Positions 27,672 through 35,816 of a DNA stretch of 64,000 nucleotides are shown here, piece by piece. The first letter of the stretch is position 1. Each line of letters begins with the position of its first letter. Source of the DNA: Pseudomonas sp. N3-W. GTDB lineage: Bacteria > Pseudomonadota > Gammaproteobacteria > Pseudomonadales > Pseudomonadaceae. The position numbers were made by a program, and so were the translations under genes. The stretch is taken from positions 306,001 through 370,000 of the forward strand of contig NZ_CP103965.1 of NCBI RefSeq assembly GCF_024970185.1. The letters run 5' to 3'. Below the pieces are notes generated by a model. The model saw only the letters and a list, made by a program, of their open reading frames with translations, did no database searches and had not been told where the DNA came from.

Positions 27672-27971
27672 ATGAAAAAGTCCACGATCCTCGAAGAGAA
27701 ACGCCGCCTTTCGCAAGGCAACAGTAACACCAGCGCTAACGCTCAGAACGCACGGCTTGTTCCACACCTGCGCCTTGGGCAATCCGACACGTTCACCATC
27801 ATGCGCGAGCTGAACATCTGCCGTCCTGGCGCCCGTATATGCGACTTGCGCAATGCCGGTTACAAGATCATTACCAACCGCATCACGATGACGGACGAGT
27901 GGGGCCGCATCCACCGTGGTGTTGCCATCTACACACTGATCTCCGAGCCCGGTGCGAAGGTGGCGGCATGA
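27672..27971 (+). CDS. Small helix-turn-helix phage protein
   Basis: 99 residues from MKKSTILEEKRRLSQGNSN. The C-terminal half, LRLGQSDTFTIMRELNICRPGARICDLRNAGYKI, resembles the winged-helix domain common near phage replication genes, in which a helix is followed by recognition of mixed-content arguments and an RI/TMTDEWGR wing. Its stop overlaps the KilA-N start by four bases. Confidence 0.65.
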   Translation: MKKSTILEEKRRLSQGNSNTSANAQNARLVPHLRLGQSDTFTIMRELNICRPGARICDLRNAGYKIITNRITMTDEWGRIHRGVAIYTLISEPGAKVAA

Positions 27972-28642
27972 CAGCCCGCATAATTCCCTTCGAGTACGAA
28001 GGCCAGGCCGTGCGCTTCAATGCTGAAGGCTGGCTCCATGCAACAGAGATAGCTGAGCGCTTTGGTAAAGAGCCTGCGCAGTGGTTGCGCCTCGATTCGA
28101 CAAAGGAATACATCGAGCGCCTGACGGATCGCATGGCGAAAAGTAATGTGGGGGAATCACACATTACTCTGTTGAAGACGCGTCGCGGCAACACGGCCAC
28201 CAGCGGTACCTGGCTTCACCCTAAGCTGGCGGTGAAGTTTGCTCGTTGGCTTTCCGTGGACTTTGAGATCTGGTGCGATGAGCAGATCGACGCCCTGGTG
28301 CGCGGAGATCAGGGCAATTGGCAGCAGGCCCGCCAACAGTCTGCCGTCGGCTATCGCGGCCTGTGTGAAGCGCTGGCGATCGCCCACGAGGAGAGCGGCA
28401 AGACTCCCCAACGCCATCACTTCATCAATGAAGCCAAGCTGATCAACCAGGCAATCACCGGGCAATTCGCCGGCCGTAATCGCGATCAACTCAGCGCGCA
28501 TGAGCTGGTGCTGGTCACCCTGATCGAGATCCGTGACGTGTTGCTGATCGGCCAGGGGAAAGACTTTGCAGCCCGCAAAGCATCCCTACTGCGCTACGTC
28601 CAAAGCCTGACGGCCAAGCACCTTCGGAGTGATGCCGCATGA
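27968..28642 (+). CDS. KilA-N domain protein
   Basis: 224 residues. The N-terminal KilA-N DNA-binding domain (about 1-115) is recognisable from FNAEGWLHATEIAERFGKEPAQWLRL, the RRGNTATSGTWLHPKLAVKFARWLS segment and FEIWCDEQIDALVRG. The C-terminal helical part, HHFINEAKLINQAITGQF, is like that of phage anti-repressor proteins. It overlaps neighbours on both sides with ATGA. Function in the island is unknown; such proteins often antagonise repressors. Confidence 0.85.
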   Translation: MTARIIPFEYEGQAVRFNAEGWLHATEIAERFGKEPAQWLRLDSTKEYIERLTDRMAKSNVGESHITLLKTRRGNTATSGTWLHPKLAVKFARWLSVDFEIWCDEQIDALVRGDQGNWQQARQQSAVGYRGLCEALAIAHEESGKTPQRHHFINEAKLINQAITGQFAGRNRDQLSAHELVLVTLIEIRDVLLIGQGKDFAARKASLLRYVQSLTAKHLRSDAA

Positions 28643-29121
28643 CAGCTATGCTTATGATCAAAGACAAACAGTCGATAAGTTTTCTTGCCAGCAGTCGCAC
28701 CCGTCGGTATGGTTTACCTGTCGCTGCAAATTCAGCGACCGGGTTTTGCAGCCCGAACATCGTTAGGCGCATAAGCGCCACCGTCTCGAAAGCTGGCGCT
28801 TTTTTCATGTCTGCTATTTCGTTTTATGGTGGCTGTGCGTGGGGCGCTTTCGAGCGCGCCGGGTTCCTAACGTCCCGGTCTGCAAACCTGCGCACAGCCG
28901 CCACCCAATTCTGTTTTGCAGCAGGTAGTGGCGGTTCCTCAACGTTAGGAGCCGTACTGATGAAACACGCCCTCAATCCGTCCGTAATTCGCGCCTTTGC
29001 TCACCGCCGCATGGCCCTGAGCGCTCTCCGCGCCAACTCGTCCCTCTCCGTTCGCCTCGCCCGCTACAACGCCCACATGACCATCGTCCGCACTCTGGAA
29101 GTTCAAGGCGGTGCGCAATGA
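28639..29121 (+). CDS. Ash/Icd-like protein
   Basis: 160 residues. The segment VSKAGAFFMSAISFYGGCAWGAFERAGFLTSR resembles P4-type Ash and Icd-like phage proteins, which are reported to relieve repression or inhibit host division. Its DNA contains many short inverted stretches, such as CAGCGACCGGG and TTCCTAACG/CGTTAGGA. A second start at 28960 (MKHALNPSVIRAFAHRRMAL) would make a basic 53-residue protein from the same frame. The ATG overlaps the KilA-N stop. I am only moderately sure of the family. Confidence 0.55.
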   Translation: MTAMLMIKDKQSISFLASSRTRRYGLPVAANSATGFCSPNIVRRISATVSKAGAFFMSAISFYGGCAWGAFERAGFLTSRSANLRTAATQFCFAAGSGGSSTLGAVLMKHALNPSVIRAFAHRRMALSALRANSSLSVRLARYNAHMTIVRTLEVQGGAQ

Positions 29122-29363
29122 CCCAGACCAGCGCCAACATCGCCGACGATGCTCTCGACCTTCTTCGCGCCACTCACGAACGGATCAATCACATGCGTGT
29201 GCTGTTCAACTCCATTATCAAGGATTTGAAGCACGGCAAATCGAACGACGTCGAGGAGCTGGCCAACCTCGGCGCCTTCCTGGGTTATGACTGGGCAAAC
29301 TACGTCGACAGTGAAATCAAGCAGATGCAGAGTGCGCTGGACGCAGTGGAGGTGACCAGATGA
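29118..29363 (+). CDS. Small unknown protein of the early operon
   Basis: 81 residues, mostly helical and acidic: ALDLLRATHERINHMRVLFNSI then VEELANLGAFLGYDWANYVDSEIKQ. Not recognised. Both ends overlap neighbouring genes by ATGA, so it is co-translated. Confidence 0.7.
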   Translation: MTQTSANIADDALDLLRATHERINHMRVLFNSIIKDLKHGKSNDVEELANLGAFLGYDWANYVDSEIKQMQSALDAVEVTR

Positions 29364-29692
29364 GCGCCGCCATTCAATCTCGGGACGACCTGAGCTTCAC
29401 AATGCGCGATGCCGAAGGACGGCTGATCAACTGGCCTCGGAACAATCCCGGTGTAGCGGCTGACTGGCAGAAGGGGGTCGACTTCTTCGAGGGTGAAGTG
29501 CGCGACTTGGCGGCCCACGATGAAACCGAGGCGTTCTGCGCCATCCAGTTTGCACTTGTCGGGATGGGTGGCCGCTACACCTGTCTTGAAATTGGCTTCA
29601 TTGATCGCGTGGCCCGGGCGGCGGTAATTGGGCTTCGTGTTATTCGCGGCGGCGCAACACGGTTCGAACCGACCGACTCCGAAGAGATTTAA
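29360..29692 (+). CDS. Small unknown protein of the early operon
   Basis: 110 residues. No domain recognised; the segment LIGLVGMGGRYTCLEIGF-like stretch VGMGGRYTCLEIGFIDRVARA near the centre is hydrophobic but too polar for a membrane span. It starts in the preceding stop (ATGA), and the next gene starts three bases after its stop. Confidence 0.65.
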   Translation: MSAAIQSRDDLSFTMRDAEGRLINWPRNNPGVAADWQKGVDFFEGEVRDLAAHDETEAFCAIQFALVGMGGRYTCLEIGFIDRVARAAVIGLRVIRGGATRFEPTDSEEI

Positions 29693-29695
29693 ACC

Positions 29696-29971
29696 ATGAA
29701 AATTCAAAACGGCGCACCAGCGTCGACGGGATCGGCTTGTCCGAAGAAAGCCGCCGAACTGTTTTACGTCACTCATCCGAAGGTGCCTAAGGCGTTGCTG
29801 GGGCCCTTCTTGACCGAAGCCGACGCCGAGTGCGGACGCGTCATTATGCGTAGTGCTGGCGCCCAGGTGACGGCACGCCTGGTTGATGTCATCGACGACA
29901 TTACTCACTGGCACGGCGTGAACAATGGAAGGGTCTGCCGGGCCTTTGCCGGGAGCGCCAACCATGGGTAA
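29696..29971 (+). CDS. Small unknown protein of the early operon
   Basis: 91 residues beginning MKIQNGAPASTGSACPKKAA. The central part, LFYVTHPKVPKALLGPFLTEADAE, reads like a small alpha/beta fold; not recognised. It overlaps the next gene by eight bases. Confidence 0.65.
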   Translation: MKIQNGAPASTGSACPKKAAELFYVTHPKVPKALLGPFLTEADAECGRVIMRSAGAQVTARLVDVIDDITHWHGVNNGRVCRAFAGSANHG

Positions 29972-30185
29972 CGTGATTCCTTTCGAGCTGGGCGCCATCG
30001 CCGTGCGCGCCGATGTGCCGCCGCATATGGACGACTACGGCCGGATTTTGTTGATCGGTGCATTCAGCGATCTGGTGCAACTGCGTGACAGCGCGACGAA
30101 CGAGTACAGCCGCAAGCAAGCCGACGCGATCGTGAAACAGATCGGCCGAGTGCTGGCGCGATACGAACCGGAGGGCGCCGCATGA
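29964..30185 (+). CDS. Small unknown protein upstream of the primase
   Basis: 73 residues from MGNVIPFELGAIAVRADVPP. ATG 29964 is chosen because the longer reading from 29925 overlaps the previous gene heavily. Helical C-terminal half (SDLVQLRDSATNEYSRKQADAIVKQIGRVL). Its stop overlaps the primase-helicase start by ATGA, so it may be a partner or regulator of that protein. Confidence 0.65.
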   Translation: MGNVIPFELGAIAVRADVPPHMDDYGRILLIGAFSDLVQLRDSATNEYSRKQADAIVKQIGRVLARYEPEGAA

Positions 30186-32392
30186 GGGGCACTCCAAAGC
30201 TAACCATCGTCGGTGATGATCCGCTTCATAGCCTCGTACTTCCCAGGCTGGATGGAGTGAAAAGGTCCGCAACGGATAACTACATGGCCAAATGTCCTGC
30301 GCACCAGGACAAGTCACCATCGTTAAGCGTGGCGTCTGGCGTTGACGGTCGCGTGCTGATTCATTGCTTCGGCGGTTGCTCGGCCTCTGATGTTCTCGCC
30401 GCTGTCGGCCTTGAACTCAAGGACTTGTTTGCAGGTAATCTGAGCGACACGGCACGACTCGACTACAAGCAAAAGTCTCTGGAGAGCGCCCGCAATCAGG
30501 CAAGGCTGATACAGACTATCGCTGCCGCGCAACTAGACCGTGGAGAGGCTCTCAGCGCCATTGATCTGGACCAGTTACAAACTGCCGTAGAGCGCGAGCG
30601 AGAGATCAATGATCAGCTCGCAGAACTCGACGTTGACCGCACAGTGAGAGTCGCTCCCGACAGGCCGTGCTGGGCCGTATACGAGCATTGGGTGACCAAC
30701 GAGAAAGGTCGCAAGCTGCGCCCGGGCGTCTACTGGCACAGCTTCAAACGCGCCGCCGCTGATCAGGACGACGCCGAGGGAGATACCGGTGACCGACCTA
30801 TCACTGATGGGTGGATCTCCAGCCCCGTCACGGTCGTGGCCCGCACCACCAACAGCGACGATGGCAGCGAAGGCCGTTTGCTGCGCCTGGTCACAGAGGC
30901 CGGCATCAAGGAATGGATCATCGCCATGGAAGTGTTCGGCGGCAGCGGCGAGGACGCCCGGCGCGCATTGTTCGGGATGGGCGTCATCATTGCCCTGAAG
31001 AAGCGCGGCACGTTCATGGAATACCTGCTCGACCAGCATCCTGCCGAGGTGTTCGCCACCACAAGCCGGCCGGGCTGGCATGAGTCGGGAGCATTCGTGC
31101 TGCCCGGACGCACGATCGGCAGTGACAAAGTGCGCTACCAGGCCAGCAACAAGGCCCAGGTTCTTTTCAGCCGCCGCGGTGAGCTGGTGCTATGGCAAAC
31201 AGAAGTCGCCGCCAAGTGCGCCGGCAACCCGGTGCTGACACTGGCGATCGGCTGCTCGCTGGCCGGCCCGCTGCTGAGTCTGGTCGGCGTGCTGGGTGGT
31301 GGCGTTCACCTGGTGGGCGACAGCTCGAGCGGCAAGTCCTTGGCGCAGTTGATCGGCTCGTCGGTGTGGGGTGACCCGGGCGTGTTCGCCGCCAGTTGGG
31401 ACATGACCAAGGGCGGACTGGAGATCGAAGCATCGAGCCGTAACGACACTATCTTGCCGCTGGACGAGATCAAGCGCGCCGACCCGAAACGCGTACAGGA
31501 AATGGCCTACTCCCTCGCCAACGGCCAGGGCAAAGGCACCATGACCCGTGAGCGTGAAGGCCGCGCCAAATTGAGCTGGCGCCTGCTGACGCTCTCCAGC
31601 GGCGAGCGCTCCCTCTCCGAACACGCCGCGATATCCGGCAATGCCGCCCACGCTGGTGCTGAGTTGCGCATGGTCGACGTAAACGCCGGCACCCGCACGC
31701 ATCGTGCCTTTGACGAATTGCACGGGCTTGAGGGTGCGGACTTCCACCGCCAGCTCACCGTGGCTGTCGGCGCCCACCATGGCCACCTCGGGCCAGCGTT
31801 CGTCGAGAAGCTGCTCGCCAGTGACGACCGTACCGGATTGCTTGAAGACTTTGTCGGCGTGCGCGCCAGCTTTGTGGAGGACAACGCTCAGGCGGGACGT
31901 GTAGCCGATCGGTTCGCCGTTATTGCGCTGGCGGGCGAGATGGCCATCGCCTACGGCCTGCTTCCATGGAAACCGGGTACCGCCCTCGCCGACTGCCGCT
32001 TGCTCTATGGCGAATGGCTGAGCCGGGTTGGTAGCGGAAACGCCGAAGACCGGCAGATCCTCGCCGGCATTCTCGACTTCATCGATCGCCATGGCAGTAG
32101 CCGCTTTTCCGATGTCGACGACGTGACGCCTGACACCAAGGTCTTCAACCGCGCCGGCTATTGGGAGCTGACGGGCAACAACCGCCTGTACCTGTTCAAC
32201 AAGCCAGCACTGATCGAGGCTGCCCATGGCTACGGTCTGTCTCGTATCATCAAAGCGCTGGAAGGCGCGAACGTCCTCGCCCGCCGCGACAACGAACGTA
32301 AAACCAAAAACTACCGGCTCCCAGGTGGCGGCCAGGCTCGTCTCTACGTGGTCGATCCTGAGGCAATGGACCGCGAAGGGGGTGGTGTATGA
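30182..32392 (+). CDS. Zinc-finger/DUF927 primase-helicase
   Basis: 736 residues. An N-terminal CHC2-like zinc motif (Cys38, His41, Cys62, Cys66: KCPAHQDKSPSLSV ... IHCFGGCSASDVL) is typical of DNA primases. A DUF927 domain (about 190-480) follows, with Walker A GDSSSGKS at 379-386 and a likely Walker B/sensor in TILPLDEIKRADPK. The C-terminal part ends with a winged-helix-like segment (SRIIKALEGANVLARRDNERK). This architecture matches replication proteins of satellites such as the P4 alpha protein in role, though not in every domain. It should start and unwind the island origin. Confidence 0.88.
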   Translation: MRGTPKLTIVGDDPLHSLVLPRLDGVKRSATDNYMAKCPAHQDKSPSLSVASGVDGRVLIHCFGGCSASDVLAAVGLELKDLFAGNLSDTARLDYKQKSLESARNQARLIQTIAAAQLDRGEALSAIDLDQLQTAVEREREINDQLAELDVDRTVRVAPDRPCWAVYEHWVTNEKGRKLRPGVYWHSFKRAAADQDDAEGDTGDRPITDGWISSPVTVVARTTNSDDGSEGRLLRLVTEAGIKEWIIAMEVFGGSGEDARRALFGMGVIIALKKRGTFMEYLLDQHPAEVFATTSRPGWHESGAFVLPGRTIGSDKVRYQASNKAQVLFSRRGELVLWQTEVAAKCAGNPVLTLAIGCSLAGPLLSLVGVLGGGVHLVGDSSSGKSLAQLIGSSVWGDPGVFAASWDMTKGGLEIEASSRNDTILPLDEIKRADPKRVQEMAYSLANGQGKGTMTREREGRAKLSWRLLTLSSGERSLSEHAAISGNAAHAGAELRMVDVNAGTRTHRAFDELHGLEGADFHRQLTVAVGAHHGHLGPAFVEKLLASDDRTGLLEDFVGVRASFVEDNAQAGRVADRFAVIALAGEMAIAYGLLPWKPGTALADCRLLYGEWLSRVGSGNAEDRQILAGILDFIDRHGSSRFSDVDDVTPDTKVFNRAGYWELTGNNRLYLFNKPALIEAAHGYGLSRIIKALEGANVLARRDNERKTKNYRLPGGGQARLYVVDPEAMDREGGGV

Positions 32393-32748
32393 CGCCTCCA
32401 CTCGGGCAAATCAGCATTGCCCAAATACACAGGAACCTAGAATCACTGGCAACAGTGGCAACACCGGCAACGGCCTTATGGGACTTGGCTTGCAGCCGTT
32501 GCCACCCTATAAAAAAAGTGGCAACAACTGGCAACGCACACCTCATTTTCAACATAAGGGACCGGATCAACCCCTCTGTTTGGTTATCGCTGTTGCCGGT
32601 AAAAATCCGGTGGCAACAATTTGGACGCATTGGCAACACCTGGAGCCCACGGTTTACGGGGCTGTTGCCATTGTTGCCGCTGTTGCCGGTGTTTTTGAAT
32701 TCACAGGAACATTGGACTACGAGTAATCAGGGCGAGGTGGCGTTATGA
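32389..32748 (+). CDS. Unknown reading frame across the GGCAAC repeat cluster
   Basis: 119 residues starting in the primase stop (ATGA) and ending in the start of the next gene (ATGA). The sequence LESLATVATPATALW and further low-complexity text follow directly from repeated GGCAAC hexamers, so coding and origin function may be superimposed. The overlaps at both ends favour translation; the composition argues against a structured protein. Confidence 0.45.
   Translation: MTPPLGQISIAQIHRNLESLATVATPATALWDLACSRCHPIKKVATTGNAHLIFNIRDRINPSVWLSLLPVKIRWQQFGRIGNTWSPRFTGLLPLLPLLPVFLNSQEHWTTSNQGEVAL
32448..32687. repeat. Cluster of 12 GGCAAC/GTTGCC hexamers, candidate origin
   Basis: GGCAAC starts at 32448, 32457, 32466, 32520, 32530, 32612 and 32632; GTTGCC starts at 32498, 32592, 32664, 32673 and 32682. 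The first and last triplets have exact 9-base spacing and opposite orientation. Chance would give about 0.1 such hexamers on both strands in 240 bases. The cluster lies directly after the primase-helicase gene. Confidence 0.75.
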
Positions 32749-33053
32749 GTCTCCTGTCCGCGCTGCTTGATCACATGCCGCCAGCCATCGCTGGGACCGA
32801 ATCACCAAAAGTGGTGAGTCGTCCTCGCCCACGCCTGGTGCTGGCCAGCCGCGTCGAGCCTGCTGCCCAGTTCGTTACCGGCGCCCATGCCTGTGCCGCC
32901 ACGGCCACACCCGAGTGGCGACAGGCCCGCGACCAGTACCTCAACCACATCATGGTGTGCCGTTCCTGCTACGCGCCCACCGGCCGCCATTGCACGGCGG
33001 GCGCCCACCTGCGCGCCAGTTACGACAACACACCCATGGAGGCGCATCAATGA
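32745..33053 (+). CDS. Unknown Cys-containing protein
   Basis: 102 residues from MSLLSALLDHMPPAIAGTES. The C-terminal part HIMVCRSCYAPTGRHCTAGAHLR has a CxxC and a further Cys and His that could bind zinc. Similar short proteins occur after phage primase genes, but I cannot name a function. Both ends overlap neighbours by ATGA. Confidence 0.65.
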   Translation: MSLLSALLDHMPPAIAGTESPKVVSRPRPRLVLASRVEPAAQFVTGAHACAATATPEWRQARDQYLNHIMVCRSCYAPTGRHCTAGAHLRASYDNTPMEAHQ

Positions 33054-33658
33054 CGCCCAGCCTTATCACCCGCTTGTGCAACATCGCTTTGAAGCCAGGC
33101 ATCAGCGCCACCACGCAGCTCATCACTACCCGGCGAATCTGCCGCGCCATGGCTGACCAGCTCGACGTTATCCGCTCTGAGCGGCGAAGTCTTCGCCGGC
33201 AAGCAGGCGAGCTGAAGGCGTTCCTCCCCTTCACCCTGCAAGCCATTGCGAAACTGGAGGAGCGAGCAAAGGAGTACCAAGAGACTGCTCGCAGCGGAGC
33301 ACAGAACGTGCTTGCCGGGTTTGGCCAATCGCTGATGTTTGACCGTGAGGGGCTGGCGCAGACGTTGGGCTTCGACCGGATGTGCGACCTACTGGGCGTC
33401 AACCCAGTACATCGTCAGCAGGCCAGCGCAGACGGTGACACCAGCCTTCGCGGAGTGGCCTACCTGTCCCAGCTGGAGGATAGCGCCGACCGCAAGAGTA
33501 ATGAGTGGGGCGCCGGCGGGCCGTTGTATCGGGCCTGCCACGCTGCCCTGATCCAGTTCATCAGGGAATGCCCGGAGAACCTGCTGCCTGACCCTTTCGC
33601 CCCGGGTGCGCCGTTCGGCCCGAAGTTGCCGCCCAGCCTGAGCGTCGTCGGCAAGTGA
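33050..33658 (+). CDS. Unknown island protein
   Basis: 202 residues from MTPSLITRLCNIALKPGISA. Residues about 30-90 are strongly helical and charged (DVIRSERRSLRRQAGELKAF, AIAKLEERAKEYQETA), likely a coiled coil. The C-terminal half has GGPLYRACHAALIQFIREC. Not recognised. It ends the run of overlapping genes; a 36-base inverted repeat begins nine bases after its stop. Confidence 0.65.
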   Translation: MTPSLITRLCNIALKPGISATTQLITTRRICRAMADQLDVIRSERRSLRRQAGELKAFLPFTLQAIAKLEERAKEYQETARSGAQNVLAGFGQSLMFDREGLAQTLGFDRMCDLLGVNPVHRQQASADGDTSLRGVAYLSQLEDSADRKSNEWGAGGPLYRACHAALIQFIRECPENLLPDPFAPGAPFGPKLPPSLSVVGK

Positions 33659-33666
33659 CCATTTTG

Positions 33667-33702
33667 CGCGCCACGTTTTGCGAAATACAAAAACGTGGCG
33701 CG
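33667..33702. repeat. 36-base inverted repeat, copy 2
   Basis: CGCGCCACGTTTT, a 10-base spacer and AAAACGTGGCGCG. Same 13-10-13 geometry as 26563-26598; the single difference in each arm (A to C, T to G) preserves pairing. It lies between the early operon and the gene at 33768. Confidence 0.85.
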
Positions 33703-33767
33703 ACATTGAACAACAGCACCGGGCACCAGCCCATCAATGGCACCAAAGACGCCGAAGGAGGAAACAC

Positions 33768-34118
33768 ATGTCACACCACATACGCTTCGCAGAAGTGTGC
33801 AAGACCAAGGATTTCACTACTGACCCCGGAACGATTGGCGGGTATGTCGTGTGGAGCGTTCAGCGCGTGCGGGACGGTGAAAGGGTTGATATCGAGGGGC
33901 CTTTCTTCACTGAGGACGAGGCCCGGATCTCGGCCGAACTCATGCGCATCGAATACCGCGGCGCACGGGCTTACCAGTCAACGCACTGCTCGGCCTGGAA
34001 TCCCGATGTGAACCGCGAGATCGCGATCCGAGACGATGCTATGGCCGCCCGCATGATCCTGGCTGCTCAGCTCGGTATGGAAATTCCTAAACACAGCGCC
34101 CAAGGCGCACAAGGGTAA
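33768..34118 (+). CDS. Unknown island protein
   Basis: 116 residues from MSHHIRFAEVCKTKDFTTDP with a strong ribosome site (GAAGGAGGAAACAC). The segments GGYVVWSVQRVRDGERVDIEG and EDEARISAELMRIEY suggest a small alpha/beta protein. Not recognised. The tail assembly gene starts three bases after its stop, so the two are probably co-expressed. Confidence 0.65.
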   Translation: MSHHIRFAEVCKTKDFTTDPGTIGGYVVWSVQRVRDGERVDIEGPFFTEDEARISAELMRIEYRGARAYQSTHCSAWNPDVNREIAIRDDAMAARMILAAQLGMEIPKHSAQGAQG

Positions 34119-34121
34119 ATC

Positions 34122-34706
34122 ATGGCAATGGCAACAGATTTCGGTGGCAAAACCCGTGTTCTGCTCGGCGGCTCAGCAGCGAAGCTCTTCGGGCGGGAGC
34201 ACTTTTTCGAACTGTCGACCGGCGATGTGCGCGAAGCGGTAAAAGCAATCGATGTAAACCATCCGGGGTTCGCAAGGTATCTCGCAAACGCGAAACAGAT
34301 GGGGCTTGAGTTCGCAATTTTTCGAAACCGCAGGAACATCAACGATAAGGAACTGGCGCTTGGTGGAGCGAAGGAAATACGCATTGTGCCGGTGGTTTGC
34401 GGCAGCAAGCGCGCAGGGCTACTGCAAACAATCATCGGGGTCGCGTTGATTATCGCCAGCCCATTTACCAACGGAGCGACGCTCGCCCCCGGCATTGCCA
34501 TGGTGGCTGGCGGCGTTATCCAGATGCTCAGCCCACAAGCTACTGGATTGAAGCAAAGCGGCGCCCCCGAAAATATGCCGAGTTACGCTTTCGGCAGCGC
34601 CAAAAACACTACCGCCTCCGGCAATCCAGTGCCGTTGTGCATCGGCTACCGACGTTGGGGCGGCGCAATCATCAGCGCAGGAATCTACGCAGAGGACAAA
34701 ACGTAG
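34122..34706 (+). CDS. Lambda gpI-like tail assembly protein
   Basis: 194 residues. Matches the phage tail assembly protein I family: VLLGGSAAKLFGREHFFEL, HPGFARYLANAKQMGLEFAIF, the glycine-rich hydrophobic middle (TIIGVALIIASPFTNGATLAPG ... GGVIQMLSPQATG) and the end SGNPVPLCIGYRRWGG. In lambda-like phages it helps build the tail tip with K and J. No other tail gene is present here, yet this copy appears complete. Confidence 0.85.
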   Translation: MAMATDFGGKTRVLLGGSAAKLFGREHFFELSTGDVREAVKAIDVNHPGFARYLANAKQMGLEFAIFRNRRNINDKELALGGAKEIRIVPVVCGSKRAGLLQTIIGVALIIASPFTNGATLAPGIAMVAGGVIQMLSPQATGLKQSGAPENMPSYAFGSAKNTTASGNPVPLCIGYRRWGGAIISAGIYAEDKT

Positions 34707-34751
34707 CAGCCAGTGATGTAAAGTCGCGGCTCACATCTAAGGACGAACCAC

Positions 34752-35195
34752 ATGCAACGGATTATTCTCTCGCTCATCGCCGCCGGCGCTGCCAGCATCT
34801 TAGTTGGCTGTTCAAGCACGCCAGTTGACTCCAGCTCAGCCAAGCAAGTGCCGACCGACAGAACGTTTGCGTTTCAACAAGACGTGCCAGGTGGTGCGAT
34901 GCTTGTTGTGAGTCGTGACAATGGCTTTTGGGCGTCAGGAGGCTGCTATGCAACGGTTCTCGTCGACGGCAAAAAAGCGGCAAGGATCAATACCGGCGAA
35001 ACAGTGAAATTCAAACTCAAACCAGGAAGACACATCGTTGGAATTTCTGGTGACGAAGACGGCAGCGGGCTTTGTGCAATGCAGATCGGTCAGCCAGTGA
35101 AAGAGACGGCCTCTGAATTAAGCACCGGCGAGGTCCAGAAGTTCAGGATATCCGGCACGCAGAACGGTGCTGATATTCGCCCCAGTTCACTCTGA
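34752..35195 (+). CDS. Prophage-type lipoprotein
   Basis: 147 residues. The signal peptide ends in a lipobox (SILVGC, Cys at about 20), so the mature protein is anchored to a membrane. The rest (CYATVLVDGKKAARINTGETVKFKLKPGRHIVGISG) is a small beta-sandwich-like fold seen in many pseudomonad lipoproteins. In lambdoid phages such genes often lie next to tail genes, and some exclude superinfecting phage; that role here is inference. Confidence 0.75.
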   Translation: MQRIILSLIAAGAASILVGCSSTPVDSSSAKQVPTDRTFAFQQDVPGGAMLVVSRDNGFWASGGCYATVLVDGKKAARINTGETVKFKLKPGRHIVGISGDEDGSGLCAMQIGQPVKETASELSTGEVQKFRISGTQNGADIRPSSL

Positions 35196-35262
35196 GCGGA
35201 TAGGGAACCGCAGGCGACTCACATGAATGGGTCGCCTGCCACTGCTCCCGATTGAATTACGT

Positions 35263-35323
35263 GGTAACCACTCAGGTAACCACTCAGGTAACCACCAAAA
35301 GTAACCACCTCAGCCTGGTTACC
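35263..35323. repeat. GGTAACC repeat cluster
   Basis: GGTAACC at 35263, 35275 and 35287 with exact 12-base spacing (unit GGTAACCACTCA), AGTAACC at 35300, and the palindromic mate GGTTACC at 35317. Confidence 0.8.
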
Positions 35324-35816
35324 ATCCGTAAAAGGGATCTCCGTTACGGAGTCGCCCGGCCCTCTCTAACCTTAACAATTGTTAACAGGCTGATAGGTTG
35401 GCCAACCACGCCCAGGCGCTAACTTTTACTAGCGTGAGCTTTGTCATGGGCTCCAGGCCGGCTAATTCGACAGTTGCAAGAGCTCTGGAGCCGTGAGGCA
35501 GATTGAAAAAGGCATAGGCATCACAGCTCGTCGTGTGTCCGTGAATGCGCTGCCGTTGCTGCCGGAGGATTTGACGTCTACTACTCACGGAGGGCTGCGT
35601 CCTTAGCTTGGTCGATGTGTGTTCGCAACTATCACCGTAAACCAAGATAAACCCTTCTTCATTTTTCGCTTTCAGTTAAGGCGCTTAGCAACTGACGAGA
35701 CACTATCTAAATTCGCTATTAGCGATAATAAACTTATTGCTATTGGTGATAAAAAAGTTAACTGATTTCAGGCCGCCAGCTATAGACAGAGGGAATTTAT
35801 CAATCTTTAATAATTA

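Noticed and set aside
32448..32687. CRISPR array
   Set aside because: The repeats are six bases long with 9-base spacing and mixed orientation; no 25-35-base repeat-spacer pattern occurs anywhere in the window.
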